From IMG/VR virus record IMGVR_UViG_3300028178_000001, positions 1 to 64,000 of that record: a stretch of DNA of 64,000 nt, one strand, 5' to 3'. Shown in pieces: positions 41,013-48,844 of this stretch. Each line of letters begins with the position of its first letter. The stretch's first letter is position 1. The translations under genes were made by a program, and so were the position numbers. The DNA is from a virus. The notes beneath the pieces were generated by a model that searched no databases, was not told the DNA's origin, and saw nothing but the letters and a program-made list of their open reading frames with translations.

Positions 41013-41812
41013 GCTTAGAAAAAGTTTTTGACAGGAAAAAAGTGAAAGAGGAAGCAGGGAGAATATCTCTAAAACTTGGGGAAATGCAAGGGATGTTTCA
41101 CGATTACGGAATACGTGTGTTTAACACAGAAACGAATGAACTTGAAATTGCAACCTTGCATACAGCAACAACCGCTGATTTGTTGAGTGTGATTAAATAT
41201 TATGAGGATAAAATAGGTGAAGAAACTAAAGATTTACAAGAACTGGTTAAGCAAAGGAAAGAAGAATTATTTGCTATATCGGAAAAACTTAAAGCTCAGA
41301 CGAAACCATTTGAATATATAATGATTCAATGGAGATACATTGAGCAATCCTTGATTGATTTCTTTGGATTTGGTCAACATAAAGTAGAATCAAATTCATC
41401 CACTCAATTAATTGAGGAGAACAGACCTACGGCGTTCGCATTATTGGTGGATAGATGGGAAAATGAAGAAATATCTGCCGTTGAATTGGCGCACGAAGCC
41501 CTCCAACTCGGTAAACGGCAAAACAAGATCGCCGGGATTATTTGGGAGAAGCGTTACAGCATAACTGAAGCTGATGATAAGTTCGGACGCTGGATGAGGA
41601 TTGGGAGGATAAACGATATGACAGTAGCCATAATAACCAAAGTAGAATCTGTTGGGAAAATTAAGTTTGTAGTAAAGCTCCCCAACATTAAGGGGGATGA
41701 GACCTTGCAAAACAATCTTCTTGTGGATAGCGAAGATGAAGCGATGATTGAAGCCGGAGAGTACATCCGCGGGTATGCTGATAATTTTAGAAAAATGGAA
41801 GTAAACAATTGA
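41009..41812 (+). CDS. Hypothetical protein in the replication block
   Basis: 267 residues. Helical first half (DKIGEETKDLQELVKQRKEE), with a later segment (EEISAVELAHEALQLGKRQN). No enzyme motif seen. Position after the DUF4373 gene suggests a replication or host-takeover accessory role. The antisense frame 41441-42235 is rejected. Confidence 0.45.
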   Translation: MSLEKVFDRKKVKEEAGRISLKLGEMQGMFHDYGIRVFNTETNELEIATLHTATTADLLSVIKYYEDKIGEETKDLQELVKQRKEELFAISEKLKAQTKPFEYIMIQWRYIEQSLIDFFGFGQHKVESNSSTQLIEENRPTAFALLVDRWENEEISAVELAHEALQLGKRQNKIAGIIWEKRYSITEADDKFGRWMRIGRINDMTVAIITKVESVGKIKFVVKLPNIKGDETLQNNLLVDSEDEAMIEAGEYIRGYADNFRKMEVNN

Positions 41813-41819
41813 GGCAGAA

Positions 41820-42278
41820 ATGGCAAAAACAATTAAAAATAAATTCGGTACTTTTATTGAGGAGCATAAATGTTCGGGGAATTGCTGTAGATTCTTTTTT
41901 ATAGGAGGAGAGACGAAAGAAGGGATAACTGAAAGGATTAAAAGCGGGAAATATTCTAAGAGAGATAGACAAATCCCGGATATGTTAATTCCGTTAACAT
42001 TCGAAGAAGCGAACAAAAGAGACTTATTATTTGGTAGCGGAGAATTCCAAATGAAAACGGAAGAGGAGTATAAAAACAATGCTTTCACTTGCAAGAATCT
42101 TGATGATGAGAATGGTAAGTGTCTCATATATAAAGACCGACCGGATATGTGTAGAACGTATCCATATTGCAGAGGAGGGGAAGGGTGTGAATATAAGAAT
42201 TGCACTTTGAAATTTATAAATAGTACAGCCCCCATAACAACAGTAGGGGGGGATAAACAACTAGTGATTAAAAAATAG
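41820..42278 (+). CDS. YkgJ-type Cys-cluster protein
   Basis: 152 residues. CSGNCCRFFF at the start and CKNLDDENGKCLIYKDRPDM followed by CRTYPYC, with two more Cys after, is the CxxxCC...C...C..RP..CR.YP pattern of the YkgJ family, proposed to bind zinc or an iron-sulphur cluster. Found in phages and bacteria; function unknown. Confidence 0.75.
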   Translation: MAKTIKNKFGTFIEEHKCSGNCCRFFFIGGETKEGITERIKSGKYSKRDRQIPDMLIPLTFEEANKRDLLFGSGEFQMKTEEEYKNNAFTCKNLDDENGKCLIYKDRPDMCRTYPYCRGGEGCEYKNCTLKFINSTAPITTVGGDKQLVIKK

Positions 42279-42307
42279 TTTTTGTAAAATTAAATAAAAT
42301 GGAATAA

Positions 42308-42317
42308 GTTAACACAT
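42308..42317 (+). promoter_or_regulatory. GTTAACACAT box before the SSB block
   Basis: Ten bases of the repeated box in the 72-base gap between the YkgJ-type gene and the gene at 42351. The perfect 12-mer GTTAACACATAA occurs on the minus strand at 16135-16146. Confidence 0.3.
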
Positions 42318-42350
42318 GAGATTTTTATTTAAATAACATCGGAGCCAAGC

Positions 42351-42683
42351 ATGGAGAAGAGGACAAGAGTTAAGCCGCGATTTGATCTTGAGGAAGTGAA
42401 AAAAATATTTGAAGAATTATCAACGAACAAAAGTAAAAGCGAAGGGGAAACAGTAACAAAGATAGTTACGAGGTGGAGACGCGGGGAGTTGAAACGGATA
42501 GAAGTTAACGGTGAGGACGCAGGAGTCACAAGGCGTCACCAATACGAGACAAAACTTATCCGAGCATTATTAATGAGCGGGAGATACCGTCCAAATTTTA
42601 CCGGTAAACTTGAGTTCGAAGTAAAACTAATAGAGGGAGAGGTAAAGAAACTCCATTACTCAATAAGCAATTTTATTTTTTAG
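42351..42683 (+). CDS. Hypothetical basic protein
   Basis: 110 residues, very basic (RWRRGELKRIEVNGEDAGVT, HQYETKLIRALLMSGRYRPN). First gene after a probable promoter gap; SSB follows after 16 bases. Possibly nucleic-acid-binding; family unknown. Confidence 0.45.
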   Translation: MEKRTRVKPRFDLEEVKKIFEELSTNKSKSEGETVTKIVTRWRRGELKRIEVNGEDAGVTRRHQYETKLIRALLMSGRYRPNFTGKLEFEVKLIEGEVKKLHYSISNFIF

Positions 42684-42699
42684 CAAAGGAGAAGAGATC

Positions 42700-43119
42700 A
42701 TGTCATTTACAGCAAATAAGGTAATACTTTTAGGGACGATGGGGAGAGACGCAGAGACGAGAGCCGTGGCCCAAAGTACCGTTTCATCATTTAGTGTAGC
42801 AACGGAAAGAAGTTGGAAGGACAAAGCGGGGAATTGGATTAAGGAAACGGACTGGCATAATATTGTTGTTTGGAACCCTTCGGAATATTTAAAGGAACGG
42901 TTAAAGAAAGGGGCAAAGGTTTTTATTGAGGGAGAAATGAGGACGGATTGTTTCGAAAAAGATAATGTAAAACAGTACCGGACGAAAGTTGTAGCAAGCA
43001 AAATTATCCCACTTGGCGCGAACGAAGCGCGCGGCGAGAGCAGCGAGCAAAGTAACCAGGGAGATCAGCAAGGAGAAGCGCCGCCGAATGGTGAGGCTGA
43101 AGAAGATCTGCCATTTTAA
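42700..43119 (+). CDS. ssb: Single-stranded DNA-binding protein
   Basis: 139 residues with the OB fold of bacterial SSB: NKVILLGTMGRDAETR, VSSFSVATERSW, TDWHNIVVWNPSEYLKERL, KGAKVFIEGEM, and an acidic tail ending EEDLPF, the docking peptide for replication partners. AAAGGAGA site. Coats phage single-stranded DNA during replication and recombination. Confidence 0.95.
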   Translation: MSFTANKVILLGTMGRDAETRAVAQSTVSSFSVATERSWKDKAGNWIKETDWHNIVVWNPSEYLKERLKKGAKVFIEGEMRTDCFEKDNVKQYRTKVVASKIIPLGANEARGESSEQSNQGDQQGEAPPNGEAEEDLPF

Positions 43120-43140
43120 GAGAAAAATAGCAAAACACAA

Positions 43141-43155
43141 TCCGCCAGAGGCGGA
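43141..43155. repeat. Short palindrome CCGCCAGAGGCGG, copy 1
   Basis: TCCGCCAGAGGCGGA, five-base arms with an AGA loop, lies in the gap after ssb. The same palindrome is in the gap at 52933-52947. Confidence 0.6.
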
Positions 43156-43185
43156 GTAAACACAATAAACACAAAGGAACGTACT

Positions 43186-44031
43186 ATGAAAAAGTTATTC
43201 ATTTCAATTTTGGCATTTATTTTCTCACCGATAATAAGCGCAATAAAGGAGATTGGGGACAAAATAATCAAAATGAATAGGGAATCATTATTTGAGTTGT
43301 CTGCATCCGTTGAAGGAGAGATAAATAAATTTGGGGAGAAGGTGGAACAGCGACAATTAGATGGGAATTATTTCTTAGGAGGGAAAGCAAAAACGGATGA
43401 TAGTGATGAAGAATTGGGGATTATTCAGATCCTCTCAAATATAGTTCAACAGCTTAACCACATCGGGAAGAAAGCGGCAATGCCGTTAATATTTACAGCT
43501 AAAGGGGTTGTTGTTAATGTTTTACAATGCAAGAAGATCATGTTTGAATGCTATTGGGATAACATTAACACTTTGAGATTTCATCTAATGGTTGACGGGA
43601 TAAATTCAGACACGTTTGAATATAACTTAGAAAAGATTTCGCTTGACCCGGCATTTGATAAGTCACCGGATAAACCGGTATTTGATTTCGCGCGGATATT
43701 CTTAAAGAAACATACTACGCTTACAAATGGGAGAAAGAATATTAGTATCATAGATCACATTGCAACAAATGCAAGCAAGTTACTTATTAGCTTCGTACCG
43801 CAAAGAGACATCACCTACCATACTGAGCTTGATATGATTTGTTTTAGATCAATCATTTCAGCAGTGACACCATTTTACGAAAAGGATAAAGCCCAAACTG
43901 CAGCAGAACAACCAAAAGAAGAGCAGAACAGCGAAGGGAAAACAGAACAGACTAACATTTTCCCCTTAAATGATGCGGGTAGAACAGATGTTGCAGAACA
44001 GTCCGAAAAATCAGAACAAAAAGAACAATAA
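43186..44031 (+). CDS. Hypothetical protein with N-terminal hydrophobic segment
   Basis: 281 residues. A short hydrophobic start (KKLFISILAFIFSPIISAIK) is followed by mixed sequence and a glutamine/glutamate-rich tail (AAEQPKEEQNSEGKTEQTN). No domain recognised. AAAGGAAC site. Last gene before the terminase pair. Confidence 0.5.
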   Translation: MKKLFISILAFIFSPIISAIKEIGDKIIKMNRESLFELSASVEGEINKFGEKVEQRQLDGNYFLGGKAKTDDSDEELGIIQILSNIVQQLNHIGKKAAMPLIFTAKGVVVNVLQCKKIMFECYWDNINTLRFHLMVDGINSDTFEYNLEKISLDPAFDKSPDKPVFDFARIFLKKHTTLTNGRKNISIIDHIATNASKLLISFVPQRDITYHTELDMICFRSIISAVTPFYEKDKAQTAAEQPKEEQNSEGKTEQTNIFPLNDAGRTDVAEQSEKSEQKEQ

Positions 44032-44047
44032 ATAAGAACGAACTATA

Positions 44048-44824
44048 ATGCGGACAAAAGAATTCGACCAAGAGATAGTTGAGCTTATAAAGAAAAACGT
44101 TCCGTTTCGGGAAATAATGGTGAAATACGGCTTCAAGAGCACTTCAAAAATTGCACGGATAAAAGCCGAGTACATTGATGAGCCGAAAGGGAAAAAGACG
44201 CGCAAAGCCCGACCGATGAAGCAAGCGCACAAAAACAAACTTAGCGTTACCGCCAATGCTATTGCCATAACTAAGAAGAGCGAGATAATTGTAAACAACG
44301 TAATTGATATCCTTGCGGGGATGAAGTACAGTGTTTACAATCTTGAAAGCATACAAGGTGAGCAGAAAGAGAAAAGTGAGAAAGTTGTAGGAGAGTTAGA
44401 AGAGCTAAATAAAAAGGTAGATCAATTCTTGGATGCAAGCACGGAGGTGAGTACCGAAGCCGGAATGATTGAATTGCAGAAAGAAAAGGATGCGCTTTAT
44501 AAACGGATAGGGCTTGCAATAGCTGAGGCGGGGAACTTTTACGCAAGGGATAATTTGAGGATAAAAGCGATAGCAGAGTTAAGGAATCAGTTTAAGGCAT
44601 TTGTTGAGTTGGAGATTGTAGCAAAGGGGTTGACGCAAGTGAAGGAAGTCTTAGACACACTATTTACAGCAATGAAAATATTATCAGATAAAACTTATGT
44701 TGAATATCGAACAAGAGCAATCGAAATTAACCCAGTGGTTAGAGGATTATTCGCCAAGAACGAAGAGACCCTGGAAGAAACGATTGACAGCGCAGAAATA
44801 CTCAATAGCGATCCAGACGAGTAA
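44048..44824 (+). CDS. terS: Small terminase subunit-like protein
   Basis: 258 residues. N-terminal HTH (VELIKKNVPFREIMVKYGFK, STSKIARIKAEYI) then a long helical oligomerisation region. It directly precedes and overlaps the large terminase, the usual order. It would recognise phage DNA for packaging and regulate the motor. Sequence itself is not diagnostic; position is the main support. Confidence 0.6.
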   Translation: MRTKEFDQEIVELIKKNVPFREIMVKYGFKSTSKIARIKAEYIDEPKGKKTRKARPMKQAHKNKLSVTANAIAITKKSEIIVNNVIDILAGMKYSVYNLESIQGEQKEKSEKVVGELEELNKKVDQFLDASTEVSTEAGMIELQKEKDALYKRIGLAIAEAGNFYARDNLRIKAIAELRNQFKAFVELEIVAKGLTQVKEVLDTLFTAMKILSDKTYVEYRTRAIEINPVVRGLFAKNEETLEETIDSAEILNSDPDE

Positions 44825-46721
44825 GAACGCAATATACCGGCGCGATGTTGGTGAGGTTGCGGACGTACTTTCTTTTCTAAGAGAATTTCTTGGAAGAGAA
44901 CCGGGCAAACTTCAGCGAGAGGCTTATCTTGCTGTTTGGGGCGATGATCCGGCAATTTGGGATAAGAAGTTTCATGAAATAGTGTTGCTTGTTGGAATGA
45001 AGGGAGGGAAAAACTATTGGGCTGAGGGTGATATTGCTTACGCAACTTATAGGATAAGCTGTTTAGAAAATCCGCATGAATATTTTGGTAAAGTAACGGG
45101 TTCACTTGTCCCTTATCCTCCGGAAAAAACGTTTGATCTCGTAAACGTTAGCATGGTAAACGAGTTGCAAGCAAAGCGAGCGTTCTTTGAAAGTGTGAAA
45201 AACGTATTGAAGCTAACAAAAGACCCGAAGACGGGAGATAATTGGTTTGAGAGATACGCCGGGCTGGACCTTCGGGAACAGTTTGGAGATCTGAAGAAGA
45301 AAGAAATTATTTTCCCGGTAAAGAAGAGCGGCGGCGGAAGCATAAGGCTTTTATCCTTTAACAGCAGCAAGCAAGCGCCGGAAGGGATTCACATGCTCAG
45401 GGGGTATGCGGACGAACTTTCCCGGGCTGAAACAAAGGTAACTTACGCGCAGGCGGAAGGATTGCTGGAACTTCTTTTAGGCAATACAAAGGCGAGTTTC
45501 CCGGGCAACATAGGGAAAACAATGGAATGGGCTTATCCGAATGAAACAGATTTTGATCTAACAAACTACAGGTTTGAGTTATCGCAAGAACTTGACGAAC
45601 AAGGGAAGTTAAAGAATCCCGACATGTACGGAATGAAAGCCACAACCTGGGATTTTAACCCGGCAAGAACGGAAGCGATGTTTGAAAAGGAATTTAGGAC
45701 AAATCCATTACGTGCCAATTGCCGGTTCGGTTGTGTAAAGCCGATAAGCAAGGACAACTTTTACCAGCCTTACAGCTTTAAGTTGAAAGAAGCGGTTGAT
45801 CCGGCGATAAAGAACAAGATACACTACAAGCAAACCAAAGTGTATCGAAAATTAGAGAACGGACAAACAAAAACAGTTTCAAGTATTGAGGTAATAAATA
45901 TCGTAGGAGACAAGAGGGAGAGATGTTTAGCATACGACGCGGGTAAAACAAAGGATAGGTTTATTGTGGGCGTTGGTTACGGCGAAACGATTGATGTAAA
46001 AAGGATGGAGTTGTTTCTAGATGCAGAGACAGAAGTTATTCTTACCAACAAAAAACCGATTGTAGATGTGCTTGTTGTTATTGAACCATCTCCCGGTTGT
46101 CCGGTTGATTATTTGAAGATAGGCGATATCCTTTCGATATTTTTAAAAGCATTCCCAAACATAAAAACGGCGAACAGTGATCACTTCCAGAATGAAAAGC
46201 TTAGGCAGGAACTTGAGGCGAAAGGGAAGGACGCGAACACTTATAATTTTAGCAACAAACAGCAAGTGAAGCTTTACGAAATGGTAAGGTGGAACGTTTG
46301 GAACAACAACCTTGCAATTTGCGATGACACGGAAGAAACACACAAGCTGCAAATATTGATGAAGAAAATCTCTCCTTCCGGTTTGTGGGTGAGCGAGGGG
46401 GAGAAGTTATTAAACCTTGGAAATAAAATTGATCATCCGGTTTCTTCCAGCAAAGATGTGCAGGACGTTGTAGCAATATTAAACCACGATATTATGGCGC
46501 TTGAAACGCAAGGAGTAGCAGGCATGGCAGATGGAATTGACGGATTAAGCGAAGCAAAGCTAAGGGAACTTGCAGAGCAGTTTATGAATATTAAGAGCGA
46601 CTTGTTAAGGGAAGAGGTTAGCCCGGACAAGATGCTGAAGATGATAGCGGAAAAGATGAATCTTGATTTGCGGCGAACGGTAAAGTTAGCCGAGTATGTA
46701 AGGGAAATTTATGATTATTAA
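44784..46721 (+). CDS. terL: Large terminase subunit
   Basis: About 645 residues from TTG 44784 (GGAAGAA upstream). The frame is open to ATG 44697, but that part is probably a shadow of terS. ATPase: P-loop-like LLVGMKGGKNYWAE, acidic GYADELSRAE. Nuclease: CLAYDAGKTKDRFIVGVG, DVLVVIEPSPG, and a final Asp in SSSKDVQDVVAILNHDI. It cuts and pumps phage DNA into the head. Ends in a 11-base overlap with the next gene. Confidence 0.85.
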   Translation: MTAQKYSIAIQTSKNAIYRRDVGEVADVLSFLREFLGREPGKLQREAYLAVWGDDPAIWDKKFHEIVLLVGMKGGKNYWAEGDIAYATYRISCLENPHEYFGKVTGSLVPYPPEKTFDLVNVSMVNELQAKRAFFESVKNVLKLTKDPKTGDNWFERYAGLDLREQFGDLKKKEIIFPVKKSGGGSIRLLSFNSSKQAPEGIHMLRGYADELSRAETKVTYAQAEGLLELLLGNTKASFPGNIGKTMEWAYPNETDFDLTNYRFELSQELDEQGKLKNPDMYGMKATTWDFNPARTEAMFEKEFRTNPLRANCRFGCVKPISKDNFYQPYSFKLKEAVDPAIKNKIHYKQTKVYRKLENGQTKTVSSIEVINIVGDKRERCLAYDAGKTKDRFIVGVGYGETIDVKRMELFLDAETEVILTNKKPIVDVLVVIEPSPGCPVDYLKIGDILSIFLKAFPNIKTANSDHFQNEKLRQELEAKGKDANTYNFSNKQQVKLYEMVRWNVWNNNLAICDDTEETHKLQILMKKISPSGLWVSEGEKLLNLGNKIDHPVSSSKDVQDVVAILNHDIMALETQGVAGMADGIDGLSEAKLRELAEQFMNIKSDLLREEVSPDKMLKMIAEKMNLDLRRTVKLAEYVREIYDY

Positions 46722-47049
46722 CGGGCAAGTTAAGATGAGAGAAAAGCGGATTTGTGAATATCCGCCGTGTAATAACGAGGTAACATCTCCAAACAAAGCG
46801 GTAACACATTGTTGTTGTGAATGCGGGTGCGCGGACAGGTTGTTGAAGGTGAAGAACTGTAAACAATGCGGAGGGGAAATTGATAGGAAGGGATTTATCT
46901 GCAAAAAGTGTTTTAGAGAAAATGACGAAGCGCAGCATAAAAAGGATAATGCTAAAAGAGAGGGGAGAAAGAAATCTAATTTTGAGAAGAAGTATGAAAT
47001 CCCCTTACGGCATGACATAGTTGCGTTAGCGTATGGGTGGGTACAATAA
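46711..47049 (+). CDS. Zinc-finger protein
   Basis: 112 residues. Three Cys groups (CEYPPCNNEV, HCCCECGC, CKQCGGEIDRKGFICKKC) suggest two zinc fingers, then a basic helix. Small Cys-rich proteins of this type accompany phage terminase or methylase genes. ATG 46735 is an alternative start. Function unknown. Confidence 0.6.
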   Translation: MIINGQVKMREKRICEYPPCNNEVTSPNKAVTHCCCECGCADRLLKVKNCKQCGGEIDRKGFICKKCFRENDEAQHKKDNAKREGRKKSNFEKKYEIPLRHDIVALAYGWVQ

Positions 47050-47074
47050 TAAATAACAAAAGGAGTTCTAGATT

Positions 47075-48658
47075 ATGGAGTTTGTAGTAATTGATTTATT
47101 TAGCGGAGCGGGAGGAGTGACAACGGGGATTGAACAAGCAGTAGTTGATGGGATGAAAATAGCGACGGTTATTTGTGCAATTAACCATGACCGGCTTGCA
47201 ATTGAGAGCCATTGGAGAAACCATCCGCACGTAAAACATTTTGTTGAAGACATTAGAACGTTTGATGTGAAGAGATTACCGGAAGTCCCGTCAGATCAAT
47301 TCACAAAGAAATTTCTTTGGGCAAGTTTGGAATGTACAAATCATAGCAACGCGAAAGGAGGATTGAGCAGAGACGCAGACAGCAGGACACTTGCAGAACA
47401 TCTTCCTCCGTACATTGTAGAATTTGATCCGGAATATATCGGGATTGAAAATGTAAGAGAGTTTAAGGATTGGGGACCACTGGTACAGAAGAAAAATGGC
47501 AAAGGCGAACTGATGTTTGATAAGAAGGGAAAACCTTACATGATACCGGATAAGGAGAAGAAGGGAATTGATTTTGAGAAGTGGTTAAGATCAATTTGTG
47601 AACTTGGTTATCACTATGAAATGAAAATGTTAAATGCTGCTGATTTTGGAGCGAACACTTCCAGAAAAAGATTGTTCATATTATTTGCAAAGGAAGGAAT
47701 GCCGATTGTTTGGCCGGAACCAACACATGATAAGAACGGGAAGAATGGTTTGCCAAAATGGAGACCGGTAAAAGAGTGTTTGGATTTTTCGGATAAGGGA
47801 GAAAATATTTTTGGGAGGAAAAAAGATTTGTGTGAGAACACGTATAGAAGAATATACGCAGGACTATTAAAGTTTATTGCCAACGGGGATGAATCATTTA
47901 TAACAAAGTATTTTGGGAATAACGAACACACCGGAATTAATAACGGAAAGAGTGTAAACGAACCGAGCTTAACGGTAACAAAGCAAAACGCAGGCAACGG
48001 CATCGATGAGCCTTGCTCAACAATTTTAGTTCGTTCCGGGTTAGGGCTTGTTTCGGTAGATCATTTTATTGATATGCAGCATGGCAGTGGTAAACAGAAC
48101 GAATCTGTTAATAAACCATGCGGCGCAATATTGCCGGTTGTTAAAAAGAATCTTGTAACGGTTGAAAGGTTTATTGATCAGCAGTTTGGAGCGAGTGAAC
48201 CGATTTCGGTTGATGATGCTTGCAACACTTTAACGGCGAATCCGAAGTTTAATTTGGTATCGGCTTTTTTAATGAACCGGCAGTATAACAATGTAGGGGG
48301 AGATATTGAGAAACCTTGTTTTACTTTAATTGCCAACATGAATAAAAGACCTGGTTATTTAATACAAGTTGAAACGGGAGAGCTTGCGATTAAAGTTGAG
48401 GAGGCAGACACAGAGGACATGAAGAAAATAAAAATGTTTATGGCAGCATACGGGATAATTGCTATTTACATGAGAATGTTGAGAATTCCCGAGCTGAAAA
48501 GAATTACCGGTTTTGATGAAGATTATATTCTTGAAGGAACGCAGGCAGATCAAAAGAAGTACATAGGGAACGCGGTGCCTTCGGTATTGCCTAAATCAAT
48601 TTTTGAGGCATTGTATAGAGCAAATACTACTTATGAAGATATTAGGATAGCCGTTTGA
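47075..48658 (+). CDS. C5-cytosine DNA methyltransferase
   Basis: 527 residues, AAAGGAG site. Motif I VIDLFSGAGGVTTGIEQA, catalytic Cys in WASLECTNHSNAKGG (replacing the common PPC by EC), ENV box GIENVREF, FGANTSRKRLFILFA (VIII) and the IX-X region YIGNAVP. The target-recognition part holds three or four related repeats of about 34 residues (residues about 333-435: DMQHGSG..SVNKPCGAI, DQQFGA..SVDDACNTL, NRQYNNV..IEKPCFTL). Protects phage DNA from host restriction or methylates it. Confidence 0.85.
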   Translation: MEFVVIDLFSGAGGVTTGIEQAVVDGMKIATVICAINHDRLAIESHWRNHPHVKHFVEDIRTFDVKRLPEVPSDQFTKKFLWASLECTNHSNAKGGLSRDADSRTLAEHLPPYIVEFDPEYIGIENVREFKDWGPLVQKKNGKGELMFDKKGKPYMIPDKEKKGIDFEKWLRSICELGYHYEMKMLNAADFGANTSRKRLFILFAKEGMPIVWPEPTHDKNGKNGLPKWRPVKECLDFSDKGENIFGRKKDLCENTYRRIYAGLLKFIANGDESFITKYFGNNEHTGINNGKSVNEPSLTVTKQNAGNGIDEPCSTILVRSGLGLVSVDHFIDMQHGSGKQNESVNKPCGAILPVVKKNLVTVERFIDQQFGASEPISVDDACNTLTANPKFNLVSAFLMNRQYNNVGGDIEKPCFTLIANMNKRPGYLIQVETGELAIKVEEADTEDMKKIKMFMAAYGIIAIYMRMLRIPELKRITGFDEDYILEGTQADQKKYIGNAVPSVLPKSIFEALYRANTTYEDIRIAV

Positions 48659-48678
48659 TAATTAAATTATTTATAAAT

Positions 48679-48690
48679 GTTAATACATAA
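48679..48690 (+). promoter_or_regulatory. GTTAATACATAA box before the zinc-ribbon/methylase genes
   Basis: Perfect copy of the repeated 12-mer, 10 bases before ATG 48701, in the 42-base gap after the C5 methyltransferase. Confidence 0.35.
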
Positions 48691-48700
48691 AATAAAATAT

Positions 48701-48844
48701 ATGTTAAGTTTGAAACTGAAATATAAAATTAAATACTACTACACAAAGTTTTGCCATTTGTTTGGCTTCTGCCCGAAGTGTTTTACAAATGTTAATTATA
48801 CGCAAAGCGGAAAAGCTATTTGTCCGCGAGGATGCAAGTATTGA
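48701..48844 (+). CDS. Small zinc-ribbon protein
   Basis: 47 residues. FGFCPKCFTNVNYTQSGKAI followed by CPRGCKY is a complete small zinc ribbon with a basic N-terminus (LSLKLKYKIKYYYTKF). It overlaps the next methylase start by 13 bases. No ribosome site before the ATG; only 10 bases follow the promoter-like box, so the message may be nearly leaderless. Confidence 0.5.
   Translation: MLSLKLKYKIKYYYTKFCHLFGFCPKCFTNVNYTQSGKAICPRGCKY

Noticed and set aside
41441-42235. 264-codon minus-strand frame
   Set aside because: Antisense to two supported genes including the Cys-cluster protein; no ribosome site or domain.
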